This document shows, piece by piece, positions 1 to 13,526 of a stretch of DNA of 64,000 bases (position 1 is the first letter of the stretch; each line of letters begins with the position of its first letter). The position numbers and the translations under genes are program-made. The DNA comes from Chrysomallon squamiferum. Its lineage: Eukaryota > Mollusca > Gastropoda > Neomphalida > Peltospiridae. The DNA lies in the NCBI GenBank assembly GCA_012295275.1, contig CM022673.1:4079605-4143604 (forward strand), given 5' to 3'. Under the pieces are notes generated by a model. The model searched no databases. It saw nothing but the letters and a program-made list of their open reading frames with translations, and had not been told where the DNA came from.

Positions 1-1233
1 AGTCGTACATTTGACAACATTGTAACCACTTTGAAATAACAAGTTTGCAGTAAACACCTGACAACAGAATACAAAAGGAACAAAGAAATAAACATAGACA
101 CACACATATATACATACAGACACCCACATTTATCACTGTATTTATTTATATGCATGCACTGTAAATTTGATGTGAGTAATTCCTGCTACCTCTAAAGATT
201 TCAAACAACCATACAGAATTCTTTTTCTATTCATAATGGAAAAATAGCCATGAATGGTGATCAATAAAACTCTTTGATTACAAAACCCCATGCAGCATAA
301 AGTTTTTTTTTTTCTGTGGCTAACAAAACTTGAATAAGATTTCTTAACAGTTGATAGACATAAAGCTTACAATTTCGTTACCAGTGACTGACACTTGTCA
401 TTAGTATAGAAAGTATCTTTCTTGGGATTTAAAGTCAATGAATCCAATTTCTGTAATAATGTTATTAATGCATCACAACAGCTTTTACAAAAGTATACAA
501 TAATATTATGTTTACACACTGAAGAAAATATAACCTTGATACAAAGAATTAAAAAAGAAAAGAAGAAAAAGAAAAAAAGATAGATAGACAGACATTCACT
601 TTTATGTCACAAAAATGTAAAAAAAAAAAAAAAAAAAAATATTCTTCATTTTATTACAGAAATCAATATCAAACAATGAAAATACACTTCTACCTGAAGA
701 AACAATTAACCATGTGTAAATATGATTATACTTAATCAGATAAACAAAGTCTTACACTTTTGTTTTTACCATGAATAAAAGCAGATCTGTTCATTTGTTA
801 GCATTTAGTTTTATATACATTTGACAGTTTAAGAATAATTAGCATAAAATCTAATCTTCTTTAATAGTCTTTTGTAGTGTTTTGATTTATCCTTTTGGGT
901 GGGTTTATTTTTGTGGAAATGTCTTGTATATATGTGTATGTTTCTGTGTAGGTGTGTGTTTAAATTATGTTTTGGTTTTATTAAAAAGAAGGGTGGGGTA
1001 CAAAACATAGCATGTAAATAACAAGTCTGCTGAACAGATTATCTAAACTTTATCTGTGATAGAGTCATGTGTGCTTTTTCTGATTCCAACCCAAGCTCCA
1101 TAATTGGTGATGTCCAGTAAAAAAGATCCTTGCTCCTAACAGAAAGATGTTCTGATTTTCTGTGAATGTTTGTCACATTCAGTTACCAATTGTAGAAAAT
1201 TAATCATTGTTTTTTAGTGAGATTATTAAATAA

Positions 1234-1264
<31 letters not shown>

Positions 1265-1920
1265 TTATTTAAATTTTATTTTTACAAAGAAAAATATCCA
1301 AATGTTAAAGTAAACATGAATGAATATTTGAAAAGTACTGGTTATTTTAGTTGTTTGTTTTGTTTTTTGTGTAAAAATAATAATAATAATAACAAAAACA
1401 ACAACAAGTAATAATAATAAAATGAGACCTGGTGTCTTAAAACTGAACATTTCAAGTGATCTAAATTGCATTTTGAGCTTTGATTTATGTAGGCAGTCAT
1501 TGACGACAACAAAAATCAATCAATATGGGTCAAAGCTGTAAAGTTTTTACTTTCTTAGGCACTCTCTGTGTTTGCAGTTACTCACAACAGACTTTGTGTA
1601 CTAGGTTCAACCTTCAGGCTTTTGTTATTGTGGAAGAATTACCTGATTAACCAAGTAATTTCCAAGCACATTTGGAGGGAAAAAAAAAAAAAGTCTTAAT
1701 TCATTTTCACGTAACAGTGTTTATTGTCAACTAGTAGCTGGAATTACTGTACAGCATGCCATATCGAGATTTTCACTTTAAATCTATTTTGAAACAGTAA
1801 GCTTTGGGATTGATTAATACTCTGTGGTAGAAAAATAGAGAAAAAGAAAATGAAAGAAAAGAAATAGAAATAAATGAAAAAGTAATTATTTAAAGAAAAA
1901 AGAAATTAGAAAGGAAGAAA

Positions 1921-1972
<52 letters not shown>

Positions 1973-4094
1973 AAAGAAATAAAAGAAAAGATTAAATAAA
2001 GAAAAGTGAAAAGAAAAAAGAAAATTAAAGAGATGGAAAAGAAAAAGAAAGGAAAGAAAGAAAAAGAAAGGAAAGAAAGAAAAAGAAAACATGGAAGAAG
2101 AAAAAAGTAAACTTTCAAACATAAAATTTCACTGTAGTTTGATGTGGTTATATCACACAACTGTCATTTATTTTTCATTAGTCACACTGCAAGTGTAAGT
2201 TCATACAGACATAAAACACCAAGACTTAACTGCACTGTGTGAATTTAATTATTTATTACAAACTGGTAAACAGTTTCATTTGAACTGCACAACAGTACTG
2301 AACAGGCTATGCATGAGAATGAAATTCAAAATATTTAATCATGAAAATTTGTTCTATTTGTTGTATTTGTTACATTATTTAAAAAAAAAAAAAATTATAG
2401 TTACATGTTACTTTAGAATTTTTTTTAATTTATTTTAGATTGTGAATCATATCTCTAAGTAAATTATTATAACAATTTATTGGTATCAGATTATACAAAT
2501 TATATTCTTTTCCTTGATTACTCTGCAGAAAAATTTAACCTCTTCAGCTGTTGAAGATTAGTTTATTTAAATCTGCATATATCAAATAAAATAATAAGAA
2601 TAATAAGAATATTTATATAAAATCTTTGACTTAAAGCAAATCTAGAAAGTTTGAGTTAATATACAATTTGCCAGGGCTTGAAAATAATTTTTTTATATTT
2701 TATTTTATTTTGTAGGTTTCATTTGTTTCTATATATATATATATGCAATTTGTATTAAAAAAAAAGAAAGTACAATACCACTTAATAAATATTCATTATG
2801 CAATAAAATATCATTAAATGTTTATTGAATTTTCTTACGCTATACAAACAAATGGTAAGAACAAAAACATCATTAATAATAATAATAATAATAATAATGA
2901 TATTAATAATGAAAGATGATGATAATAAAAAGATAATAATGTAATCAAAATATCAATGAAGTAAAGCTAAAATAGCATTAATGACATAGCTAAAACAGCC
3001 AGCTATGTGCTACAGAACATTATGCTGGATGGTAAATAATTTAGGTTAGCAAATCAATAGTGTCATATTTCAAATTCATGACAAGGTCTCATTAAGTATT
3101 TATTCATTCATGTTTTCAGTATTACTTAGCCAAACAGACTGAGTGTATCTAAGTCTATACTAAACAAACATGTATGTACAAGTATGCTTATTGCAAACTT
3201 GGATTTTTTTTTGCATGTATATCTATATATACATACAGTATATGTATATGTGCAAGTTTGTATATATATATATATATATATCTTTTTATGCACAGGTAGA
3301 GAGAGAGAAAATCAAAGAAAACATGAAAAGTAATTGGGTACATAGAAATGAGAGAGAGAGAGAGAGAGAGAGAGCTTTTTACAGATAATTATAATTATAT
3401 ATATAAAAAGAAAAGAAGATTATACATGACATGGACAGATTATGATTTCTTTATACATATATGATAAAGACTGACAGACAAACAGATAGAAAAAGTAAAG
3501 ACAAAAGATGTAGAGAAAAATAGTAAACACAATTCACAGAAGAATGTAAATTTTCACATATAATTTAAACCCTAACATTTGTACATATATTAAAAATTAA
3601 AATACAATTACTACTCCATTCATCTGTTGTTAATTATCTCTATTGTTAATGCATTCTAACATCTTGTTAAAACATTGCTGACTTTAATCAAATCATTTTA
3701 TTTGTGTGATATATTAGCTGTGTTGGTTTAACTATTAAAACTGTTTATATGATTGTCTCTGTTTTGTGAACAGATTGTAATTTTCATTTAAGAACACAGT
3801 CAGCCTTAAAGCTATTAACTTATATTGTTCTTTCACAACAGTTGTATATTTGTTTATGAATATATCAATAAGTGTGTATATTATTATTATTATTATTATT
3901 ATTATTTATTATTATTATTATTATATAAAATATATATATGAGTTTGTATTTTTTTTTTAAATTATGTATATATTTACAAGCAGGCATGTGTGTGTGTGTG
4001 TGTGTATATATATGTATGTATATGTATATGTATGTGTGTGTATATCTGTGCATATGTATGTGTTTGTATGTGTGTTTAAATATGAGTATGAAAG

Positions 4095-4135
<41 letters not shown>

Positions 4136-4885
4136 CGTGTGTGCAGTTTATCTGAAGCTAAATTAATAGTGGCCTCATAAATCGCAGTTCTACCTTAAGA
4201 ATCAAATTATTTTCTGTTAAATCTCAGGTATTACGTGGATATAAACCACAGAATGCTAATTAAGTTCACAATTATAGCTAAAATCAATGCAGTAATGAAT
4301 CATCTCTTCTTGACGTCTGCTCAGTTGTCTAAGTATAGAAAATGAATATGCGCAAGGTTCAGAGCACTAAACTGTCTCTGTACGCACGCACGCACGCATC
4401 TTCTGCTACTTATAGAAAAACGAAAATTGTTTCTGCATTAGAAAAAGAAAGAAAGAAAGAAACTAAAAAATAAAAGGCTGCCAGTAATCTTGAAACAGAA
4501 TAACTAATCTGCTTATCCTAATCCTTCAGCACGAGCTTGGCCCAGCCTCACCCCCGTTCCGCCACACCGATCTTCCCTGACAACTGAACAAGCAATTCCG
4601 AACCAGAATACTTTGTTATCAAACGTTATCTGACCCCGGCAAGAATTAGTTTACTAGGCTGTGTACGTTTGTCCTGTGCATTCTTAATCTGACTGTTCCT
4701 TTTTATATATATAATTACTTTTGTAAAATGCTGGAAGGTAACAAGAAAAAAAAATAAAAAAATAAAAAATAAAAATAATAATAATCACTCGTTTCGATAT
4801 ATATACGATTATACCTACTAAAAATATATGTAACAGTATTAACAGAAGTCTTAAAATTGTTTTATTACAGAAATTTGTCACTTAC
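1..4885. other. AT-rich gene-free stretch
   Basis: I found no coding exon on either strand. The stretch holds ATT/AAT tracts (about 1237-1264, 2873-2899, 3880-3925), A runs (612-638, 1926-1971), a purine-rich GA/AAAG patch (1830-2105), a short GA tract (3349-3374) and GT tracts (3986-4006, 4096-4132). If the candidate minus-strand exon ending at 4886 is real, this is its first intron. It could equally be intergenic DNA. Confidence 0.6.
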
Positions 4886-5080
4886 CTTTGAAGACGGCAA
4901 TGGCATAAATTACGTCACGACATCGGCGTCATCTTCAAAGACACGACGCCTAAATCATTTGGCACTTACAACGCCGACACCAGCTATATTGGGAGACCAT
5001 AGTATGAAACACATGCCTATGTTTACCGTTCCTGTGGCTACTATAAACAGACTTGGCTGTTCCGGTAAATAGTTCTACCC
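4886..5080 (-). other. Candidate 5' exon of a minus-strand gene
   Basis: On the minus strand a GC-richer, CpG-containing block ends at 4886 in a strong splice donor (AAAG followed by GTAAGTG, intron side 4885-4879). Its ATGs are mostly closed by early stops; only the last, seven codons before the donor, stays open into the splice site. That fits a mostly 5'-untranslated first exon whose gene continues leftwards out of the window. The plus-strand reading (4857-5072) is also open for 71 codons after a possible acceptor, so the strand is not certain. The right edge is a guess. Confidence 0.35.
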
Positions 5081-5289
5081 CTTGCAGTTTCGATTAAACG
5101 GAGCGTATTTTAAGGTACTTCTTTTTTTATTTTATGATATAAAACAGAATAATGTTTGCAATTTATATGTTAATTGATATCTGTAATTAAGCATTATTCA
5201 CTTTTACAAAAATGGAAATGATTTGAAAGTTAAGTTGATGTAGGAGGGCGGGACAAACATCAAAGGGATTGCACTGAACTGGCGACCAT

Positions 5290-5384
5290 AGCGACTGCTT
5301 TGCTGTCAGTATGGCGGCCGATGAAAACATTAATGTACAATGTTATAACATTGTTTAACAAAAGAATACACTTCAAAGACTTCA
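5290..5384 (+). other. Candidate non-coding first exon (+)
   Basis: A CpG-containing block holds ATGGCGGCC at 5311, which opens a 15-codon ORF, and ends in the splice donor TTCA|GTAAGTAAC, with the intron starting at 5385. It could be a distal 5' UTR exon spliced to the acceptor at 7643 of the TEX52-like gene. It lies back to back with the minus-strand candidate exon, so the interval could be a bidirectional promoter. The left boundary is not visible. Confidence 0.3.
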
Positions 5385-5586
5385 GTAAGTAACCTGGTGC
5401 ACAGATGACAGTAAACTTCTTCGAGCATATTTTAAATAAATGTTTATTATTTAAAACTTGCCAATATTAAGATGCACATTAGGTATTGTTCAACATGTAA
5501 TACTAATAGACGTATGGGTTAACCGGTCCTTTAGGGAAATCGTAAAAACAAGGAGGAATTAATTCACGTTTTGAAGTCATGTTGCA

Positions 5587-5623
<37 letters not shown>

Positions 5624-5771
5624 ACAAGTTTGTGGGTGTAATATTCAAAACACATGCAGATTTAATATAATCATTTAAAATTATTATTTTTGTTGTTGAT
5701 GTAGTAGTCAGTGTTATTCAAAATAATATTGTTGCTTTTTAGATTTCATTTGGCTTCGTTTAGATTTAAGA

Positions 5772-5805
<34 letters not shown>

Positions 5806-5931
5806 TAAATGATTACTTGTATGTAATTCAGTAACAACAACAGCAGCAGCATCGTTTGCAGTACTGTAAATTATTAAAATTTAAAATGAAATGTAACTTT
5901 TAAAATAATTTTGAACAGTGTTTTTTAACGA

Positions 5932-6014
<83 letters not shown>

Positions 6015-6037
6015 TTTATATATTTAAATATATATTT

Positions 6038-6088
<51 letters not shown>

Positions 6089-6375
6089 GAGGGGGTAGAA
6101 TCACTAATTAGTTTATGTTCGAATTTCACTCAATTTTCTTTAATAAATCAACCTTGCTTCCTTTGAAATTCTTTTCTAAGAAAAGAAATAAATCGTAAAA
6201 ATCAATGACTTGACACTTCATGTCTTACAATCTATTTAATTATTAGTGTCAAATCGAAGATAAAACCATTAAACAGTATTCACCTTTCTAATTTAACATG
6301 TGTGTGTGTGTGTGTGTGCATATATATATATATAAGCGTGATTATTTTATTATAATTATTATTTTAGTACGTTTG

Positions 6376-6454
<79 letters not shown>

Positions 6455-7329
6455 GGCCTCATAAATTATTATACTGAATTTATGCAAATTATATATTTTT
6501 CATTCATTCATTCATCCATTCAAACTGTGCCAAATACTAATGAATGAATGTTTAATGATACACAGCGTCAAACAAAGGGAAATATACCAAAATGGTGATT
6601 ACTTTATATATAAAAATTCAAAATTAATTAAAGCACAGAATAAAGAGCTGTGCAAAACTAAAAGTATCACAGTTTATTTAAATTAAAATTTATGGTATGT
6701 TCAGGATGGAATCGAAATGGTCCCATCACTTTTATTTGAATCAAGTATATCTTCCTAAGATCTTCGCTCCACCAAAACGTGGCGCATTTGTGAAAGGACA
6801 AAGATAACGTTCACGTTTAGCGTTTTTAGCGTTGTGATGATCTCTAGCTATGAAGATAAGAAATAATAACTCTACGTTTCAGTCAAACAAATATTTTTAG
6901 ACTTAGGTAGTATGTCTTATTTAGTCAATACATAGATTAGCTTTAGGATTTAAATGTTTTTAACAAACGTTCCGACATTTACTGATATTATTGTTCAGTA
7001 ATGTAACATCTGAACTACAAAATAATAAATAAATAAATAAAAGCAAAAACAGACAAAGAAAAGAAAGACATGAAATGAACACTAAACTCAAACAAACAAA
7101 ACAAAAAATAATTTTTATTCTTGTTTTTTTCCCCCAACACCAAATCTATCACAATTTGGCGCTCAGATCAAACTTCCTCCTTTCCACACCAAATATCGTC
7201 ACATGCCGGAATGTTTGACGTCACAACTTATTTCCTTTAATGACAGTGTTCACTTTTTTTTTGTTTTTTTACTTTATTAAATATAATTACGGTTTCATAT
7301 TAATGAAATGCTAGAAAACAAGTTATTGA
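5385..7329. other. AT-rich stretch with microsatellites
   Basis: No coding exon seen. It holds ATT tracts (5589-5622, 5774-5804), an AAT tract running into long T runs (5933-6087), a GT tract (6300-6318) and a (GA)n tract (6381-6451). A slightly CpG-richer patch at about 7140-7240 may be promoter sequence for the TEX52-like gene. Confidence 0.5.
6381..6451. repeat. (GA)n microsatellite
   Basis: About 35 uninterrupted GA units. It is one of several long GA/CT tracts in the window (also 23.8, 31.6, 32.3, 46.5, 49.2 and 58.3 kb). Confidence 0.95.
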
Positions 7330-7410
7330 GAAATACCCCTTTTTCTACAGTTGTGAATTGTCATATTTCTCTTTCAGTATTGTTGACAAATCATAAAGTT
7401 TGACGGATTT
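7330..7410 (+). other. Candidate proximal 5' UTR exon of the TEX52-like gene
   Basis: The sequence up to 7410 is followed by a near-consensus donor GTAAGTATGG (7411). Joining it to the acceptor ending at 7643 gives an intron of 233 bp just upstream of the start codon at 7662. It competes with the more distant exon ending at 5384. The left end is not determined. Confidence 0.4.
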
Positions 7411-7661
7411 GTAAGTATGGATTCGACACACACATACAAATATACGTATTTAAACATAGGCGGTCTGTGCTTAGACATTTTTGGAAGGGTGGTATTTTTA
7501 GGAGAAAAAAAAAACACCACCACCACCCGCCCCACCCATTAAATCCCTCAAATATCTGTATGCAAGTAAATACTCACAAACTATCTGAGAATGTAATATA
7601 AATAAATTAATAAATTATTTATTTATGTATTATTTGTTTTCAGACATCATTAACTGCAATA

Positions 7662-8716
7662 ATGTCACTGGCCGCCACAATGTCAACGCGTCTGGAGAGG
7701 GAAGTCATCAAACCAGTTCCATCACCACATTATACCGGGTTCACGCCCCGACCCATCGAACAGTTGGCAAAAAGAAGAAAACCGACAACTTCACTCGACA
7801 TCGAGTTGAAGCACAGGTTACGGAACGATATCGAAGAATGTGTACACAAAAACCCATCACTCCAGTATCGACTCTGGCTAGAAGCGGGAAAACATGAACC
7901 ACCATATCCAGCGATAACAGATCCTAGTTATAACAGTAATGTGTGGAGAAACTTTCGCCGTACATTCAACTTCACTACCAGCGCCATGGGTCAGAAGATA
8001 CCCGACGTAATCGCCGCCATGTACCCGCTTAATATACCAAGGCCATCCAAAGTTGGCAACGATACGTTTGTTAAATACATACAAGAAACGAGCCTTTTTG
8101 AAAATGAGAAATATAAAGTTATGGCAGTGCAACGAACGAAATCGGATTTGGCCGAATTCAAGAAATTAAAAGTTCAAACCGAGGCCAGAAATCCACCCAT
8201 AGATGAAGATGGTAAGATAAACAATTTTATTTATGTTCAGACAGTAACTTTTTTTTTTTCTAACAGAAAATAATTAAATATTCATTTTTAAAAAAATCAT
8301 AATTAAAGGCATTGTACTTCCCATGTGTTTTTGACATTTGTTAAATGCAGAATTTCAGATTTCACTGTTTCTAGATGGATTTTGGATTATTCATTTATTT
8401 ATTTATTTATTTATTAACAGGAAGAATACTTCCCCCTGAAAACTTCAAAAAATACATTGAGAGATTTCTTCCACCTCTAGAGATAATTAGTCCAACTTTA
8501 ACACCACGCCCAGACCAGAAGTTCACAACAGATTCTATGGGACAGAGGTACATATCTGTCTCAAAGCCACCATTGTGGAAGCTGACATTTGCACTGAATC
8601 ATCCGCGTTACGACGAACTCAAAGCAGAAATCGAAAAGCGGAAGATGAAGTCAGAGCAGAAGAATTATCCCCCCTCCAGAGTTATCCCAACACCAAATTC
8701 ATCAACTGCTGGATGA
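7662..8716 (+). CDS. TEX52: TEX52-like protein, two coding exons, 281 aa
   Basis: Coding exons are 7662-8211 and 8421-8716. The intron is GT..AG, phase 1, with donor GTAAGATAA at 8212. A 3' splice acceptor at 7642-7643 lies just upstream, so the ATG at 7662 is near the start of its exon. A second ATG six codons on is possible. I recognise the family from two blocks: YNSNVWRNF (residues 90-98), like the vertebrate YDSNVWRW stretch, and FKKLKVQTEARNPPIDEDG (166-184), followed across the splice by ILPPENFKKY. Both are hallmarks of testis-expressed protein 52. The length is slightly below what I recall for the human protein. There is no signal peptide or membrane segment, and the N terminus is basic and proline-containing. 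Molecular function is not established from sequence; in vertebrates expression is testis-biased. The gene is tail to tail with the syntaxin gene. Confidence 0.85.
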
Positions 8717-11577
8717 ATTTTTTTATTATTATTATTATATTATTTTTATTTTTTAATTTTTATTTTAATTTTTTGGCCCTGTTTAAACAGAAGCAAAAGC
8801 AAATGAAAATGCAGTCATAGGTTAAAGACAGACACATCACTGTATAATTATAATCAGCTGATTATATCCTATGCTATGAATTTCTGTATAGTGATTAAAA
8901 CTGGTATTTAAATTTAAGTCAAATTTTACTTTTACATTATTGTGCTTGTTACAATTATTAATTAGTTTATTCAATTATTTTAAAGTTTACAAAAAAGATA
9001 CAAAATATTTTTTATTATCACTTTAAAAAATACTTTAGAAAAACAAATAAGCTTTATTAGATATATATTTATTGACAATATTTAATCCTGTTTGATATAA
9101 ACATATTTAAGAAAATATTATTCATATAGATATATATATATATATATATTTTTTATTTTTTGGTCAAAATATAACCTTTTGAAGTTGATATACATCTGTT
9201 TTAAACTTATTATTGCATGTATATTGAAAATGTACTTAGATTTCAAATCATTTTATATGGTCAGTCAAAATATTTATTTATAAGCATAACATCATGGATT
9301 TATTTTGAAGCATAAATATTACACTGCACAGATATTTATTCATCATTACAGTGATATACAGAATGAATGTTATTAATGAAGAATGGGAGAATATGTAATC
9401 TGTGAATATTAAGTAGCAAATGACACTGCTTTGTGAACAATGAGTAGTTAATTTTCAAGGAATTATTTCCCTTGAATTAAATCTTAAATATTTGTTATAG
9501 ATTGGATACTTTAGATGTTAATTATTTTGTTTTAATTTGATGTGTTTGATTTTTAAAAAATAAAATTTAATATTTTTTCTAAAGAATTTTTAATAATGTT
9601 AAGTTATAATATTTATCAGATTTATTTTTAAGTCTTCTGGTAATTATATTATAACTTGTTTTATTTTATTTTTCTGTTTAATGTAATTTTATTTTATTAT
9701 TTTAATTTTTTAAAGTTAATGTATATTCATTAAATGTTTCATCAGTTTAGTTTCAATTTTTGATTTTGTTGTTCTCGTTTTGTTTTTAAGTTTCAGTTGA
9801 TTAGTTTGCATGTTTTAATACATAAGTATATTGGAAATATTTATAGTTTTACAGATGGTAAAATATTATTGTCATTATCATCAAATATAAATAATCTCTG
9901 TAAATTACTTTCTGTTGAATAACAATAACATTAAAAAACAAATCTTACTTCTATTTTATTACTAATTTATTAAAAAGCAAAGGCATTTCCATAAATAAAT
10001 CCAAAGAATGTGCAATCAAAGTTATTTATTATTAGGTACACAAGATCTTTTTTGTGTGAACTTCCAGCAGACAAAGATTAAGAAAACAATTTTTTAAATT
10101 TTTTTTAAAGTATAAAAAAAAAACGAAAAAAAAAAAAAGATGATAGAAAGCATCAGTTATATTACACCTCCCCTTTAAAACAAATGGTGCATTCAATCTT
10201 GATTTAAACCCAGGTCATCATTATTAAGTAATGTCAGTGTGCTGTTTTTGTATGTAAAAGGTGAATTTGATTTTGACACAGTTCTTGTGAGAAAAAAATA
10301 ATAAAAATTAAGGAAATAAGTGTATAAAATGTTCAAATATAAATTTTACAAAAATAGTTAAAATAAAAAATTGAACTGGACAGGTACTGAATAGGTTTAC
10401 TGTCTTCTTGTCTGTTTTTGCCTTAGCAGTATTATTATTTCTGAGAGACATTCATATGAGGTTTGTATTAAGATATTATTATTAAAATACTACTACTATA
10501 AGTTATTATTATTGTTATTAGCACTATGGGTTATTATTATTATCAGTATTATTACTATTACACTACTAATCTGGTGAATTCATTGTTCTAATTTCTTTAT
10601 ATATGTTTTCTACATTTTAAAAAAAATTTCAAATATTTTACAGTATTTTCCACATTGCCAAAATATCAATATAACTGTAAAATACTGATGTAGCTATATG
10701 TTAACACATACTAAATATTTGAGAACTAACTTGTACATGTTGCTGTTGTATTCATATACTAAAATTGCATTTTACATGCAAACAAAAATATATTCAGTGA
10801 AAATATTTATTTTGTACCTTGTGTATTTTTATTAATAAAAGAAGAAAGATTATTACAATAACAAAAAACCCAATGGTTGATTTTGTTTTTCAGATTTAAT
10901 AGTTTTCACCTTTTTATTTCATCTAAAAATGCAGTATTAATCAAATGTTGTTAATATATATATATAAATACCATTATATGATAGTTAAATTTACAAAATG
11001 CACTGATTATTCGTATCAGCACCCATTAGAAGTCTTGAAATATGAATAACAAAAAGTAAAAAAAAAAAAAAAAAAATTATAGAAATAAAAAGTATATAAA
11101 TGTCAATAAAATCATTTTGAACTTGAACTCTTTTATGGTACAGGTTCAAAATGAAGATATATGCATTTGTATGCATATACACAGACAATAATTTATCTTA
11201 TTTTACAAAAGGAAATTACACTCAACATAATGTAGGAAAAAATGCATTAAAAAGTTTAATAAACAAAAACAAAAACAAAAAAAATTAAAAAGAAAAGAAA
11301 CAACTTTTAATTTCTTTTGGGATTCTTTTACAAATAAAAACAACCCTGAAATAATTGTTCAATAATTTAATAGACAGCATATGAAATACATTTTTAAAAT
11401 TTTATTTTACAATATTATTTAGTGTTTTATATATACAAATGCAAGCAATATTAATTAAAGTTTAAATAAGTTATGAAAATTAACTTTGCAAATTGGAGTC
11501 AACCAATTTTTGTATATACTTTTCAGTGATGAAAAAATTTTCTTTCACAAACATATTCACTCACTCACAAATCCTCA

Positions 11578-11635
<58 letters not shown>

Positions 11636-13204
11636 AACACCCAAATCCATTCATACAGTTCATACAAACTATTATGTACAACACATTTTCATTGGCACCT
11701 CAGTGTTTTTCTATTTGTTCGTTCCACATATTCTTTTCTCTGTACATTTCATTGTTCAATATATACATTCATTCTTTTCTGTTTTAAAACTAGTTTTTTT
11801 GTTCATTTTATTCACAAACTTTAGTTGTTTTTTTGTTCATATTGTTGATAACATAAAACATTTTACAGTACAAGAAATGTTTCTTAATTAAGATAAGATT
11901 CATAAATTTAAATATTTTAGAAACATTGAATATAATTGATTTAAATTAGTATCATGACAAGGCATAGAAGACTACATATATTGTAGGTATACATTAATTA
12001 CATTATACAATGAAAAATATTAACAATTCATATATTTAAAATATGAACACTGAACAGGCAAATTACACATCTAATTAAAAACAGTAATACTTCAGGCAAA
12101 TTTTATATCAAGCTGATACAAACAGTAAAAAAGAAGAAAAACTATATCTGCCTTTAATGATTTATGCACATAATGTATAATAGCTTGTTTAGAAAGACAG
12201 CATAAGATCATTACTTTAAAAAAAGACCCACAAAATTACTCTTAGAAATACACACACATACAAATCACTCTCTTTTGAAACACACACAAACACTCACTAC
12301 CAACTAGTCCCTTACAACTGCATATATGATCACTTTCTTAGAAACACACACACACACACACACGATTATTCCCTTAGAAAGATACATGATCACTGCCAGG
12401 GAAACATAATAGAAAAAACTTACTGTGAGAAACACACCAACACAATCATTCCCTCGTATTTACATACATGAATGCAAGATGAACGAAACATCTGATGATT
12501 AAATACAAATAAACAAGATAAAACTCACATTTAGCATTCTTGGTGGATATAAGTTTCCAGTGTACCTTTATATTCCAATATAAATAAATACAACATATGA
12601 AGCAACACCAGTTATTGATGATTTCGCAGTTTTCATCACTGCTATAAAACTATGAATTTAATTGTAACTGCTTGTTATTTGATAAAACAAGCAATAATGG
12701 AATGGTGTAAACAGTCTTCATTTCAGATTTATTTATAGGTAGCAACGATATTTATTTAAATAAAAAACAATAACATTTTCTAGATTAACACATACATTTA
12801 TGGAGAGATGAGTTTTGAAATGTGTTATTTATTTATATTGTAAAAAAGGTTTTGGTGATGTGACTATCTGGTAATTAATTCACTCCTGGTCTAAATTCAG
12901 AAGCCATTCCATTCTTAATAACATTAATCACTTGTCTGCATGTGTTGAGTATCAAACTCTTGTTTTACATGTAGCAAATTGTAGGTATTTAATATGTTTA
13001 TGTAAACTGTCAGCTATTTTTCACTGTGTATATACTGTAAATACTGACAGTATTTGTGTCACCTGATGGTCCCTTATTTCCAATTATTATATAACCTTTT
13101 TTTTTCTTTAAAAAAAAAAAAAAAAAAAATGACAATCATTTTCCTAGATAATTTTTTGATTTTAAATAAAGTTAAGAAAATTCTGGCATTTATATATATT
13201 ATAT

Positions 13205-13236
<32 letters not shown>

Positions 13237-13526
13237 GAAATGTTAGAAAATAAAAAACATTTAACATTAACTACCCAATAATATAATTATATAAATGTAT
13301 CACAATATCATCTACTAGACCATATCCTTTTCCTTTTAAGCTTATTTCTATTTTCAGAGGAATTAAAAGTCAAATAATAATAGATTCTAAAATATGATAT
13401 ATTCAATTGCACTGATCCCAACTTACAATTTGGTGAGATCAGAAGGAATGCCTGAATGTACTACTGTTCTGCTTCAATACCTGAGGCTCAGTTTCTGTAA
13501 CGCATGTAACAGGATTTCACAAGTGA
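8717..13526. other. Convergent 3' flanks of TEX52-like (+) and syntaxin (-)
   Basis: Very AT-rich sequence between two stop codons, presumably the 3' UTR of each gene and the spacer. No further coding exon is visible. It contains AT tracts (9128-9150, 13216-13236), a (CA)n tract (about 11580-11632), CA-rich stretches at 12250-12365, and many AATAAA-like hexamers on both strands, so neither cleavage site can be chosen with confidence. Confidence 0.6.

Noticed and set aside
1217-2160. Open frames of 64-84 codons over ATT and A-rich DNA
   Set aside because: They are homopolymer or trinucleotide translations (poly-Ile, poly-Phe) with no start context or splice support.
4857-5072. Plus-strand 71-codon frame with ordinary composition
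   Set aside because: It lies antisense to a stronger minus-strand splice donor and has no recognisable family. I kept the minus-strand exon instead, with low confidence.
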